A stretch of 64,000 nt of DNA, taken from NCBI GenBank assembly GCA_002286715.1, contig NSJX01000002.1, positions 358,396 through 422,395 on the forward strand, read 5' to 3'. This stretch comes from Dentipellis sp. KUC8613 (taxonomy: Eukaryota; Basidiomycota; Agaricomycetes; Russulales; Hericiaceae). The notes below the pieces were generated by a model. The model made no database searches, was not told where the DNA came from, and saw only the letters and a program-made list of their open reading frames with translations. Made by a program: the position numbers and the translations under genes. Within the stretch, counting starts at the first letter, position 1; each line of letters begins with the position of its first letter. Positions 23,132-33,659 of this stretch are shown here, piece by piece.

Positions 23132-23815
23132 GAACGGTGTTTCAACTCCTGCCAACTGGTCGGACAGCCGATACGCGTCACTTTCGTCACGGCGTTCTCC
23201 TTGCACGCACTCATGTGCACTTCTGACGTCCAGCGGTCTAATGGTACGCTTCTTCTCAAAATTGACATATACACCTTCATCGAGCGAAGTGTGTGGTTGC
23301 TGGCGCGTTACCACTGTGACCGCGTATCGCATGTATCACCAATCGTTTTCCTCTGCTATCCCAACATCTGCCGATCCGAAGAGAACTCTAGAACGTGTGC
23401 GTCAGATTCTCAATCTTCTACTGCTTGCATGATATCGAATCTCCATCTTCTAGAATTGCTGAATGCGAGATATCTCGCTGCGCAGCCAGCTGCATTAGCG
23501 TGGACAATATGCTGACACCCAATTATTTGTTATCCCATCGGCGATAACAGGCAGTATCGGTCTTTTGGCGTTACAAACCCGCTTGGATGCACGCTACAGC
23601 GTGGCCACTGTTGTCGCAAGACAATCGTTAACAGTCACCGACCCACTATCGGAATAATGATTTGGCTGGCGGGCTACTCGCGTCCTGATAGGACAACCAC
23701 GATATATATCGTTGCTGCCGGACTTTCCGGAAGTTCAAGCAATATGCTCACTCAGCAGAACACCTTGCGAGGGGACGATCGCCCGACTCTGGGCCGATAA
23801 GCCTCGCCGAGAGGG

Positions 23816-23823
23816 TATATAAG
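23816..23823 (+). promoter_or_regulatory. TATA box of SDR4
   Basis: TATATAAG, 48 bases before the gap to the ATG at 23871, matching the spacing seen in SDR3 and SDR5. Confidence 0.6.
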
Positions 23824-23870
23824 GGCCCGGTGCGCGAATACTGAACCCTATCTTCCACAAGTTCAACGAG

Positions 23871-25026
23871 ATGTCGATCAAAACATTCTTCCCTAGCTTC
23901 CCATTCACTGAAAGACACGAGTAAGCACCATTCGTCTCACTTCACGAGTCGTATATACAACGCTGATGCGTGCTGCCGGTAGCGTCTATCCAGAGATCGA
24001 CCCAGAGGCCCAATACAAATCACAGACGCACAAAGGCAAAGTGGTTTTCATAACCGGCGCCTCCCGCGGCATCGGCGAGGAGCTGGCAGTCACGTACGCC
24101 AAAGCCGGCGCTTCTCTCGTCCTTGCCGCTCGCACACAGAAGGCGCTCGATGAAGTGAAGGCGAAGATCTTGCGCCAGGTGCCTGCCGCAGACATTCTCA
24201 CCGTGCCGACAGACGTGGTGGACCTGGGTCAGGTCGAGGCTGCGGTGAAGGCAGGCGTCGACCATTTCGGGAAACTCGACATCGTCATAGCGAACGCTGG
24301 AAAAGCCGACGACGTTACACAATGTAAGCCTCATCTCCGCCTTCGAACCTCCCAGACTCTCAATTCGATTCGTAGCCATCGTCGAGAAGGACCCCCTAGA
24401 GTGGTGGAAAATCGTAGAAGTCAATGTCCGAGGTGTATACAATGTTGCGCAGTGAGTTCATCTGTCCTTATCTTCTATTATACGAGACATCTAACAGAAT
24501 GCTCTAGCTTCGCGCTGCCATATCTGTCCAAGACGAACGGCTACTTCCTCGTGACGAGCTCGATGGCCGGTACTGGGCGCTATGAATACGGAAGTCCTTA
24601 TAGCATCTCGAAAGAAGCCGCCAACGCATTTGTGGAGTTCCTCGCTTTGGGTGATTATTGCCGTGCTCAAGCTGTCTGTCCAAACAGAATGCTAATACTG
24701 CCACTTTGCACAGAATTCCCGACAGTTAAGGCCTTCGCCCTGCACCCTGGAGTCGTCGATACAGAGATGACTCGGGGCACGAGATTCGCGCCTACGGAAA
24801 ACGTACGCCTGGCCCCGGCCACCTATCTGTACCTGACAGCTGGTAAAGCGGACTGGCTCTCTGGAAGGTACGTGTCTATTCGCTTTTTCTGGGCGTGCCT
24901 GACTTGCTTCCAATGGTGATCAGATACATATCTGTAACGTGGGACATGGGGGAGCTGCAGAAAGTTTGGAAGGATAAGATCTTGGAGTCGAGTGCCTTCG
25001 TCCACAGGATTAGCGTTCCCGCCTGA
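23871..25026 (+). CDS. Short-chain dehydrogenase/reductase (SDR) 4, 288 aa
   Basis: Six exons: 23871-23920, 23983-24323, 24376-24451, 24508-24650, 24714-24867 and 24924-25026. First exon is three bases longer than in SDR1 and SDR2, giving one extra residue. TGASRGIG, NAG and catalytic YSISK (about 187-191) are intact; the loop before it carries TGRYEYGSP, different from the MxNGSP of most copies, which may change substrate choice. Strong TATA box upstream. Same strand and direction as the rest of the array but separated from SDR3 by 2.2 kb. NAD(P)-dependent oxidoreductase by family; reaction unknown. Confidence 0.9.
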
Positions 25027-25607
25027 GCGTGTCCCGATCGTTCCATTTCTGAACGAGTAGAATGGCGTGTTCGCTCGGGGCTTAATCAGATTATTTGTCA
25101 GTGGCGATCGCCCGGCCGCCCTCGTTGTCGCCGTCGCTGTCGTCGCCCTCTCGCGCAATGCGGCCAATAGCCTGTCGTTTCTCAGTGTTTGAAGGAGCAT
25201 GTTGACTAAGTAAGTCATTACTCACTCGACGCTAGCGCGGACAGCAAGCGCCCATGGCGGCTGTGCAGCCAATCTTCTGGGGTGTTCTTGCGGCTTCGCA
25301 TGGAGGCGCCGCAACGCGGCCCTTCGTGCCGCACGATGCAGTTGACAGCGCTTCGTCCCGCCGGCCTATGCTACAAGTGATAGACAAGCGATGAACCTGG
25401 TGACTTGTTTTGGCTCTCGGTTTGGCATTTGAATATCCAGGATGCGACACGTTAGTCATGCATGTCCTCATCACTCAGGTCCAGGCGCTCACTCAGCATA
25501 ACGCCTTCAAACATGGAAGTTGCAGCCCTCGGTGAAGCGGTTGAGAGAGGTATAAAGGTAGGTCCGAAAGCACTAACACTTTCATTATCTACCGCAACTT
25601 CTACAAC
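25027..25607. other. Promoter region of SDR5
   Basis: No gene. TATAAAG at 25551-25557 precedes the SDR5 start by about 55 bases. Confidence 0.45.
25551..25557 (+). promoter_or_regulatory. TATA box of SDR5
   Basis: TATAAAG about 55 bases upstream of the ATG at 25608. Confidence 0.55.
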
Positions 25608-26746
25608 ATGCCGCCGATGACATTTGTCCCCACCTTCCCCTTCACCGAAAGACACGAGTAAGTGCCACTCACCTGCCAAACCGCGCTGATATTGATGAAC
25701 GAATATCACGCTAGTGTCTATCCAGAGATAGACCCCGAACCTCAATTCGCTGCGAAGACGCACAAGGGCAAAGTGGTACTCATCACTGGCTCATCCCGTG
25801 GCATCGGCGAAGACCTCGCAATTTTTTATGCTAAGGCCGGAGCATCCCTCATCCTCGCTGCTCGAACGCAGAAAGCGCTGGATTCTGTGAAAGCAGAGAT
25901 ACTGCGCCAGATGCCTTCTGCTGAGGTTCTCACCGTGCCGACGGACGTCGTGGACCTGGCCCAAGTTGAGGCTGCTGTAAAGGCGGGCATTGAACGCTTC
26001 GGGAAACTCGATATCGTTATTGCGAATGCTGGGAAGGCCGACCAGTTCAACCAATGTAAGTGTTGGTCGTAATGGGACTTGAATTGACGCTGAACTTTAC
26101 TTGCAGCGATGACCGACAAGGACCCCGTGGATTGGTGGAACATCCTTGAGGTCAATGTCCGAGGTGTATACAACGTCGCGCAGTAAGTCGTTCTCATTAC
26201 TTCGGATCTCGCGAATTATTGAAAAAAAATATATCAGCTTTACTCTGCCCTACCTATCGAAGGTGGACGGCTACTTCCTTGTGACTGCTTCCGTTGGCGG
26301 CTTCATCCGCATGTTGAACGGAAGTGCCTACAACGTGTCAAAGGCGGCGGTCAACGCGTTCGTCGAATTCGTTGCTCTCGGTAACTCTCTTCGGACCCCT
26401 GTCGCATGTTCATAAGACTGACACGCCTTCCAGAATTCCCTAACGTCAAGGTCTTCGCCATGCACCCCGGAGTCATCGAAACCGAGATGACGCAGAAAAC
26501 CACATTCGTGCCCGAGGATAGCGTGCACCTGGCGTCGGCTACGTACTTGTATCTGACGGCTGGGAAGGCCGACTGGCTCTCTGGAAGGTACGTGCACACG
26601 AGCATATCCGCGAGACATCCAACTTACCCTTTATTACATCCAGATTTGTTTCTGCCACTTGGGACTTGGGAGAGCTGCAGAGAGATTGGAAGGATAAGAT
26701 TCTCGAGTCGAATGCGTTTGTGTCTAGAGCTGTGATTCCTGTATAA
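25608..26746 (+). CDS. Short-chain dehydrogenase/reductase (SDR) 5, 288 aa
   Basis: Six exons: 25608-25657, 25715-26055, 26107-26182, 26238-26380, 26434-26587 and 26644-26746; introns 51-57 bases. Cofactor motif reads TGSSRGIG (Ala to Ser), NAG present, active site YNVSK after MLNGSA. Last exon begins FVSATWDLGELQ, and the protein ends RAVIPV. Last member of the plus-strand array; the next gene, a small C2H2 gene, is convergent. Most similar in the RMLNGS loop to SDR6 on the other side of arm B, suggesting those two share a more recent ancestor. Confidence 0.9.
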
Positions 26747-26832
26747 CCACGCGGAGATCTAATAGATGTGTTACGTTGGCTGGTAATATCGTACAAAGTG
26801 GGTGGGTAGACTTTGAATACACGTTCTATGAA

Positions 26833-27251
26833 TCAGCAGGCACCAGACTCTGCAGATCGTTTCTTTCCTCTTCGTTCACGGGTTCCCTGGGGTCTTTTAG
26901 TCGGCGACGGCTTGAAAGCAAGCAGGCGGTGTTTGGGTGAGTCGAACAGATGCTAGAAGTCATCGACAGTCCGAAACAGTCGCTGGGTACCAGATGCGAC
27001 GTTCTTACCTGGCAGAGTGCGCGGGAGCTCCCAAACCCTCGTGAACACACGTTACATCGAAAATGTGTTGCCTGCGCCAAATGGTCCTTTAAACCCGCAG
27101 CATCGGCAAAGCATGTGCCGCAGGAGAGACATTTGTGGCGGTTATTGACGGCATGAGCCTGAAAATTCTTGAAGCCGATCTCATATCAGTTTTGTGGAAG
27201 TACAAGGATAGGAGAATATCGCACCTTTTCGAAATCATTGATCCACGTCAT
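26833..27251 (-). CDS. Two-finger C2H2 protein, 98 aa
   Basis: Exons: 27251-27225, 27158-27009, 26952-26833; introns of 66 and 56 bases, both phase 0. Starts MTWINDFEKAH, followed by CLSCGTCFADAAGLKDH and CNVCSRGFGSSRALCQ, with the second finger completed after the splice by HLFDSPKH. The tail is strongly basic (KRPQGTRERRGKKR), which could be a nuclear-localisation signal. As in the two other C2H2 genes of the window, an intron cuts a finger just before its first His. The first exon codes only nine residues and is the least certain part. Converges with SDR5, with only 86 bases between stops. Confidence 0.7.
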
Positions 27252-27786
27252 AAGGGAAGTCTTGGAGTTTCGCAGAATGTGGCTACGAGAGACCCAGACT
27301 GAGCTGTATGAGACGAGATGGCACGAGGGCTTGAGGGGTTAATTGGCTGTGTGTCGTCGGTTTATAACACCATCCGCTGAGCTCAGTTAATAGGCAAGAA
27401 TCAAGGAATGCGCAGCAAAGCCGTAACAACAGTGAGTGCGCGGGAGGGCACGAGCTGAGGGAAATCCAAACTGCTGCAGCTTTAAAAGAAGAAAAGGCTG
27501 TGCCGCAGCGCGAAGAGATGGATGCACACGCGGAACGCATCCATACTTGCACTCGTTCTAAGTCATGAAAGTAACAATATCCATGAAGGGCGTCCACGAA
27601 GCGGAAAAGCAAGGATTCATGCTGCGGGCCGTAGCCGCAGCCGCACTAGAAGGGCGAGTCTGTCTTGGTGAGGGAACATGTCCTCTTCATCGCGTAACCG
27701 AGGTATCGGCAACTCGAATGATGCTGCGCCTGCGAGAAGAAGTTCTGGACCACAAGACTACCGGGTGTCCAGCTGGCTGGTCGTGA
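27252..27786. other. Intergenic region left of arm B
   Basis: 5' flank of the 26833-27251 gene and DNA leading into the X fragment. An open frame from 27678 runs in frame into the X fragment but its first 35 residues match nothing in intact X. Confidence 0.4.
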
Positions 27787-27886
27787 AGGCGGAGGCGCAA
27801 AAGGAAGTTCCAGCTGGAATGGTGGCTTCCGAGATCGAACGCTTGACGGCGGCGCAGTGCGACGAATTATTTGAGAAGGTTCTTGA
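27787..27886 (+). pseudogene. C-terminal fragment of gene X (left of kinase B)
   Basis: Encodes AEAQKEVPAGMVASEIER followed by AAQCDELFEKVL, matching residues about 281-322 of intact X but with an internal deletion of about ten residues. The stop codon TAG of intact X is GAG here, so the frame runs on. No start codon of its own. It occupies the same place relative to kinase B as the end of intact X does relative to kinase A. Confidence 0.8.
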
Positions 27887-27988
27887 GGGCGTTTTGGAGT
27901 TGGATGCTAGTCGATTGTGGTCTCACCGCCATTTGGTGCATCATCATTCATAATTCCTCTTGGATGGTTGAAGGATACCCCATGAGCC

Positions 27989-28256
27989 TAGACTGGTGAC
28001 CGAGTCTCTAGTAAGCAGTGACGGACAAGTCGAGTACTGCGTTACTAGAGACTGGGATAACTCGGAGTGGCGCAAGGGGGCCGCGCCAGCTACACGTGAT
28101 CATCTCGTGACCGACGTTAGGCTCGTCGCATCTCTCTTCTTCGACTCGTCGAGAACATGTTCATACACCTTGTTTTTACCTTTACTGTCCAATTGCAATG
28201 CTGTAACATGAAGCAATGGCTTATATTTCGGTCTATGAGTACAGGAGACCAGACTA
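27989..28256. mobile_element. Non-autonomous hAT-like MITE, about 268 bases
   Basis: Left end TAGACTGGT and right end ACCAGACTA form imperfect terminal inverted repeats. The element is flanked by a direct repeat CATGAGCC (8 bases; one further C can be counted) at 27981-27988 and 28258-28265, and arm A carries a single uninterrupted copy of this site at 9677-9685. An 8-base duplication and no coding capacity fit a hAT-type MITE. A 12-base perfect hairpin (28003-28014 with 28042-28053) lies near its left end. Superfamily assignment is inference. Confidence 0.75.
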
Positions 28257-29380
28257 CCATGAGCCGTCGATTCACTCGTGAGTCACAGGCATCTGTGGGA
28301 ACAGCAACACTGAGCAGTAAGTGGTGGCTATGGCAGGATCGAAGGTGGCGGGGGGCGTTAACGCCCTGTGAGTGTTTATTTCTTATTTCCCCGTTCTCGA
28401 GCCCTAACAAATCTTTTCGTCGCACAGCTGCGGCATCCGCTCTCTGGACGTCGCAAGGGTTGTATCTTTGCGCGTCACGTTTGCACCGCAGTCCCATGAG
28501 ACGGAATGGAAGCAGGGGCGCATCTCGAACTTTGTGGTCCACGTATAGCCATGTGTTGCTATCGCTTGTGCTCCGTCCGTGTACCGGTATTTTTCATCTT
28601 GCAGGTGCATAGGATCCCTGGGGTCGAGGGCTCATTGGTTCGAAAACACGATGCGGACCCATCTGGACATCATGTTGATCAATTAAGTCGCTTACCATGA
28701 AGGTTAGAACAATGGTCATCGATTTGTTTTTATCCAAGCACACCATAATTGACAGCGAACACACGAGGCACTACCAGTTTCCCAAGCGACTCAGCTAATT
28801 TCTCCCGCACGTCACTCATCGTGTACTACTAAAATTCCGCGAGGCAGGTCAGAAGTTGGGCAATGCGAGCGCTGGGAACTCCCAGATTGGAATGACCTAG
28901 AGGAGTCTTCATGGCAAGGGAGCGCGACCACTTCGACTTCAATGACGCATGCACTTATCTAAGGGCGCAAAGCTGTCCGTTATCAGAGCAGCTGAGCTAC
29001 AATTACATAGTTGCCGACACGTTCGGTGCCCTGCGAAGGCGACTCGCCCCCAATAATGGAGGAAGGTGGAACCCAGGATGGGTCCAAGGCTGTACGGGAA
29101 GCCGGATCGATACAGACGTAGTGGGGCAACGCGCTCGTCCGTGCGAGGCTCGCGAGGATATGCTTCAAAGTCAACGGCCAGCACACCGTGTGAATGACAC
29201 GAGTGGATGGCCCATTGATTGGCTGGAAGAGCATTATGACATTCGATGAAGACGATTTCTGGAGCTCGGAAGACCTGGGCGCAACCCAGAAATATCGCTG
29301 TGTATATCGAGGGGGACAATGGAGATGAAGCAACGCTTAGGGGGATTGGATCTAGCCGTAAATGGCTGTGATTTCAATGC

Positions 29381-29415
29381 CGCGGAGTTGAATTTGATTC
29401 TCCGCACGGCCATGC
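29381..29415 (+). promoter_or_regulatory. Conserved upstream block of kinase B
   Basis: CGCGGAGTTGAATTTGAT block about 175-208 bases upstream of the ATG and about 100-130 before the TATA box, as in kinases A and C. Confidence 0.45.
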
Positions 29416-29512
29416 AGCTTGCCATGAGGCTTACGGTTCAACAGTCTAGAGCAAGAATCCGACTTGCACAGAATCGTCCACCGTGCACGCGTCGACCCAT
29501 TGTTCTCCTATC

Positions 29513-29518
29513 TATAAG
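29513..29518 (+). promoter_or_regulatory. TATA box of kinase B
   Basis: TATAAG, 76 bases before the ATG; same context as in kinase A. Confidence 0.55.
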
Positions 29519-29588
29519 ATACGCTGGTCGATCGAACAAAATGTAAGTCGCCGCTGCCTTCCGCCACCCGCCTCATCTCACACTCGAA

Positions 29589-31998
29589 ATGGCTACCTCG
29601 ACTCCAATCGAAACGCCTACTTCCACTCCACATAGCACTCCCATACGGAATCGTAGCAGAGGAACAGAACCCTTGACGAACTCAGCCCATCAAAGGGCAG
29701 ATCAGCGCTATCCCCAGCTCTCAAAAGACATGGAGGGCCAGTGTGTGGGGCCTATGCCCGTTCACGAATTCTTCAAGGCCTTCGTTCCCGATGCTCCAAC
29801 TCCTCGCCCAACTGGAGCTGTCTTCCAAGCACTGGGTTCTAATACAGCTCCCGAGGCCGAGAATGCGGAAGTCAGAAAGTTCGAAGATAGATTCGTCAGT
29901 ATACCAATTACTCTCATCGAAAGCTTACGTTGACGTCGTCGTCGTCTACAGATCGACGCCGTGAACGCGGCGGGTATATGTCCTGACCTCGAGTTCTTCA
30001 ACACGACGAACAGGTCTGGGAACAAGTACGTCTACTATCAAAAACCAGACATCTCCGTCTATGGCAAGATGGCTCTCGCGGACCCATTGCCAGCTTCAGC
30101 CACATCCGACACCGCCTCTACGTCGGGCGCTCCCCCTGCTCCTTCAGAACCTCCTTCAGGCCCAGTCGAACCTCAGGCCGGAACTGGTCCTGCTTCGGAG
30201 TCTTCGATTGTTCACTGGACCCGGATGGAGCTTTGTATCGAATGCAAAACGCTCTTGCAAGACCCCTTCGCCGATCCATCTCCTACGAAGGAAATCCCCG
30301 ACCGCGACGAGTACATATTTGAGAAGAGGTCCAAAGAGGCGACGAGGGCAAGGGGGCAGCTGATCTCGTACGCTGCGGCTCACATGAGCACGCAGTTTCG
30401 GTGCTTCTGTTTCTCGGTGTGCATCATCAACGAGTGCGATGCCCGCCTCCTGCGCTGGGACCGGAGCGGTGTCGTCGTGACCGAGCGCTTCAACTTTACT
30501 GGAGAAGACAGCCCTCTCGCGGACTTCCTGTGGCGCTTCAATCATCTGAACGGCGTTCAGCGTGGCTACGATCTGACTGTGACACCCGCGTCGGATGAAG
30601 AGACGCGCCTTGCTCAGGATGACTTTGATATGAAAGACGGCAATATCCACAAGGTTCAGGTCCACAACGATGCGGACGGAGGCGACCAGTATTTCCTCAT
30701 CGCCGCTCCTGCGGAGTACAGAGTGGTCGTCACTGGGCGCGCTTCATTCGGTTACGTTGCGCTCGATCTGCAGCGGAAGAAGAAGGTCTGGTTGAAGGAC
30801 TCTTGGAGGATCAACGTCGACGGCATGGAGAAGGAGTACCAGATCTACGTCAAATTGCGCGATCGTGGCGTGCGCAATATCGCCACGTTGGTCTGCGGGG
30901 GCGATGTTGGCGTACAGAAGACGCTCACTCAGGATTATGCCGACAAGCCGTGGCGCTACGGGAAAGTGGAACTGCTGCTTCACCGCCATTACCGCCTGGT
31001 TCTCGACACCGTAGGACGCTCGTTGAAGAGTTTCAGGTCGACGAAGGAGATGGTAGATGCGGTGTTCGACGCTCTTACTGGTGCGTTTCTTCTCGATGCT
31101 CCTCTCTCAGTCGGACCTACGCTAATGGCGGTTTGGACTAGCACATTGGGACGCCTATGATCGAGCAGAAATTCTGCATCGTGACGTCAGTGGAGGCAAT
31201 ATCCTCATAGTGGACGAAGGCGAGAAGACGAAGGGCATTCTGATAGATTGGGACTTGTCGAAGGGGAAGAAGGCTCAGCCCACGGCTCGCAGGAAATGGC
31301 GTACTGTGAGTCGGTTCGCTATAACACTGTTCTTGTCGTACTGATAATACGTACAGGGCACTTGGCAATTTATTTCAGCGGCTTTACTGGTGAATACTAG
31401 CAAACTCCATGAATACTGCGACGATTTAGAGTCGTTTGCTCACGTGATCACGTACTTCATTCTGCGCTATCGCCCTTGGACCATCAAGCTCTATCGCCGT
31501 AGGATGTACGAGATGTTCGACCAGGCTGAAGAAGATGAAAACGGCGAGATCGTTGGTGGTGAAGGGAAGCTGCACTTCTTTGGGAACACAGAGTTCGACG
31601 CTACGTCACTTGAAAATGCGATGCCTTCTCATCTGGCCGGCCTTATCAACGACCTTCGCGAGGCTTTCACATATTTCTACGCTTCCATCCGCAAGGGGGA
31701 TCAAAGTGCCCAGAACAGAAAGAAGCTAGCACAAGCCCAGCTGCAGTCGCCAGATCTGTTTCGCAGCATCAGGCAGAGGTACATCACCGAGGCCTGGGCT
31801 ACGGATGACGCGAGCGACGACCAACTCAAGACCGCGCAATCAGACTCGCAGCTGGCCGGAACGAAGAGGAAGGCAAGCTATAATCTCGCGTACAGCTCTT
31901 CGAGTGGCGTCAAGCCCAAGAAGCTGTTCCAGGGCCACCCTGAAGGCACTTCGTCGACACTTGCACTCATCATGGAAAACGATACCACATTCCTCTGA
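29589..31998 (+). CDS. FunK1 fungal-type protein kinase B, 746 aa
   Basis: Near-identical inverted copy of kinase A. Exons: 29589-29894, 29952-31080, 31142-31305, 31357-31998; introns 57, 61 and 51 bases. Catalytic motifs HRDVSGGN (Asp493, Asn498) and DWD (514-516) are intact, as are ELCIECK and RGQLISYA. Most differences from A are in the last exon: the stretch after GGEGK (LHFFGNTEFDATSLENAM against RSFFGNILFDSRTLARTM) and a two-residue longer linker before LQSPDL. Those changes keep the frame, so selection on function is likely. Upstream region holds a MITE insertion; X fragments flank the gene. Substrate unknown. Confidence 0.88.
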
Positions 31999-32712
31999 TA
32001 CCCGATTTACCCGTCATTTTTGTATGTACTAATAGCATATCCCGGACTACATACATACGTATACCTCTGTCTCATTTCAGTGAGCTTTGCTGACGTCGAC
32101 TAGTTGCATATCCATGCTGGAATCTGAATGGAGGTTTGATAACATTCAATCTCTACAGAACCATTGCACATGAAAACCTTCTGAGGCTCGTGCTTCAGTA
32201 CATTGCTCTCCATCGTCATTACGAAGAATTGTCATTCTGGTGTGAACAGCGAGATGCGGCGTCGAGATTCATTTGAAACTACGTCTATCGATGGTCGATG
32301 AACGAACCCGTGACACCTCGACAAGTACCAGGCAGCAGCGCATCCAGACGGGGGACCATGTCATGGAAATTTTGATACAGCATCCTCCAGAGCTCCGCGT
32401 GAGTCCATCGTCTCTGAAATAAAAGAGTATGAAGCCAGGGCTACGAGGAAGTGGGCTATAGAAGCCCGACCAAGCGAGTCACTAGCTTCCGAATGAAGAA
32501 GCACGAGTCGAGTGCACATGTATGTTCGGCGCTCGGCGCTCAGCAGCGAGCGACGGCCAGCTGTCAGCCATCAAGGTGTGCGATTGAAAGAGAAGCTATT
32601 GGTGGAGCGAGTTCTCCAGGTGCTTCACAAGCCAGCCGATGAGCATTCCGTTGGATTTTTGGAGTAAGATGTGTAGAGAAGTCTCAGGCTAGCGAGGGAG
32701 GAGAACAGGTGC
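31999..32712. other. Downstream part of arm B
   Basis: Matches 4945-5929 in reverse, with several indels; no intact gene. The block ends sharply at about 32712. Confidence 0.5.
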
Positions 32713-33058
32713 TCCTCGTGCTAGTCTTCGCATTAAGGTGTCTCCCTCGAGTGGAGACGACATCCCTAGGACCGCATCAGACATCGCGTCCGCCCAAGTC
32801 GCAGACTCCGAACCTACCTTGGCCCAGGATGCCAGCCCCGACCAAGAACCAAGCTTAACAGATGCCGACTCGGACTGGGAGCCGCGTACGCAGGACGAAA
32901 AGGACGCCGTTTCGCTCTCTCGGAGGTCGCGAGATTGCGCCAGCGTGGTCACCAATCTTTCCTTCGACATCAGCGAAGCTATCGAAGACTTCGAAAAAGC
33001 CTACGGCTTGGACGACGCGAGCTAATGCTGAGCTGAAGCATGTCGCCAGAGAACGGAA
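32713..33058 (+). pseudogene. Middle fragment of gene X (right of kinase B)
   Basis: Begins APRASLRIKVS-like sequence and continues through DSDWEPRTQDEKDAV and EDFEKAYGL, matching about residues 102-201 of intact X, then skips the second DWEPL repeat and resumes with RANAELKHVARERN before similarity ends. It has no start, no 3' exon end, and stops are met in frame (TAA after AYGLDDAS). Together with the fragment at 27787, it shows that X was cut up on both sides of kinase B. Confidence 0.8.
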
Positions 33059-33659
33059 CGCAGAGACTCTAGAGGGCGCGGCGCAACTGCCACTAGCGCT
33101 GATCACTTGTTCGTATCGACTGTATTATATCTTTTGAGATGCAGGCGTCTTCCAACAACTCTCTTCGATTAGACGTGCGGGACATATTCTGTGTTTGAGG
33201 GCCGTCAGACTCACATTACAAGTAATGACGAGGCTCTTGTTCACGGCGCTGGCAGTAGACGCATTATTCAACACCGAAGGTCCGAAAGGTAGTGCGAGAC
33301 CTAGCTCGTGGACCCCAAAGACCGCAGAAGCCCCCCGGGTGCACACCATCCGCTCCGCCTCTCGCCTTGTGCTTCCGTTCACACTCTACTAAATCTCTCC
33401 ACTATACCCGCACTCTGCGACTCTTCGCAACTGATGAACTCACAGTTAATCTTTATACCACCCTCAGAACGCGTATAAGTAGGTAAGAAGACACCAAAGG
33501 AGCCTTATCGACGCGTCGACAAATCGGTAGGTCTTTGTTTCTGGCTCATCTCAACCACAGCCGACATTTCGATCGTCACAAAGTTTAGCTTTCAGAAGTC
33601 AAGATACCTGAACACCCGGATACCCTCTGCCTCCGTCGTTCCAGTCTTTTTGCGACACC
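33059..33659. other. Intergenic region upstream of the SAM-domain gene
   Basis: No gene seen. The sequence just before 33660 is CT-rich. Confidence 0.4.

Larger units (their letters stand above)
21633..23870. other. 2.2 kb gap inside the SDR array
   Basis: No gene supported on either strand. Contains two 40-base direct repeats (21861 and 22016), a CCTT microsatellite (23110-23131) and further CCTTCC runs near 22310. Possibly a decayed insertion. The promoter of SDR4 occupies the last 100 bases. Confidence 0.45.
27887..29588. other. Region between X fragment and kinase B
   Basis: Contains the MITE-like insertion and the conserved kinase upstream block. Frames at 28911-29249 (plus) and 28939-29333 (minus) are not kept intact in arm A, so no gene is called. 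Confidence 0.5.
27787..32712. repeat. Inverted repeat arm B (kinase B block)
   Basis: Plus-strand counterpart of arm A (4945-9950). Left edge lies in the X fragment; the right edge is abrupt at about 32712, where the similarity to arm A ends and another piece of X begins. A 268-base insertion at 27989-28256 is absent from arm A. Confidence 0.8.
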
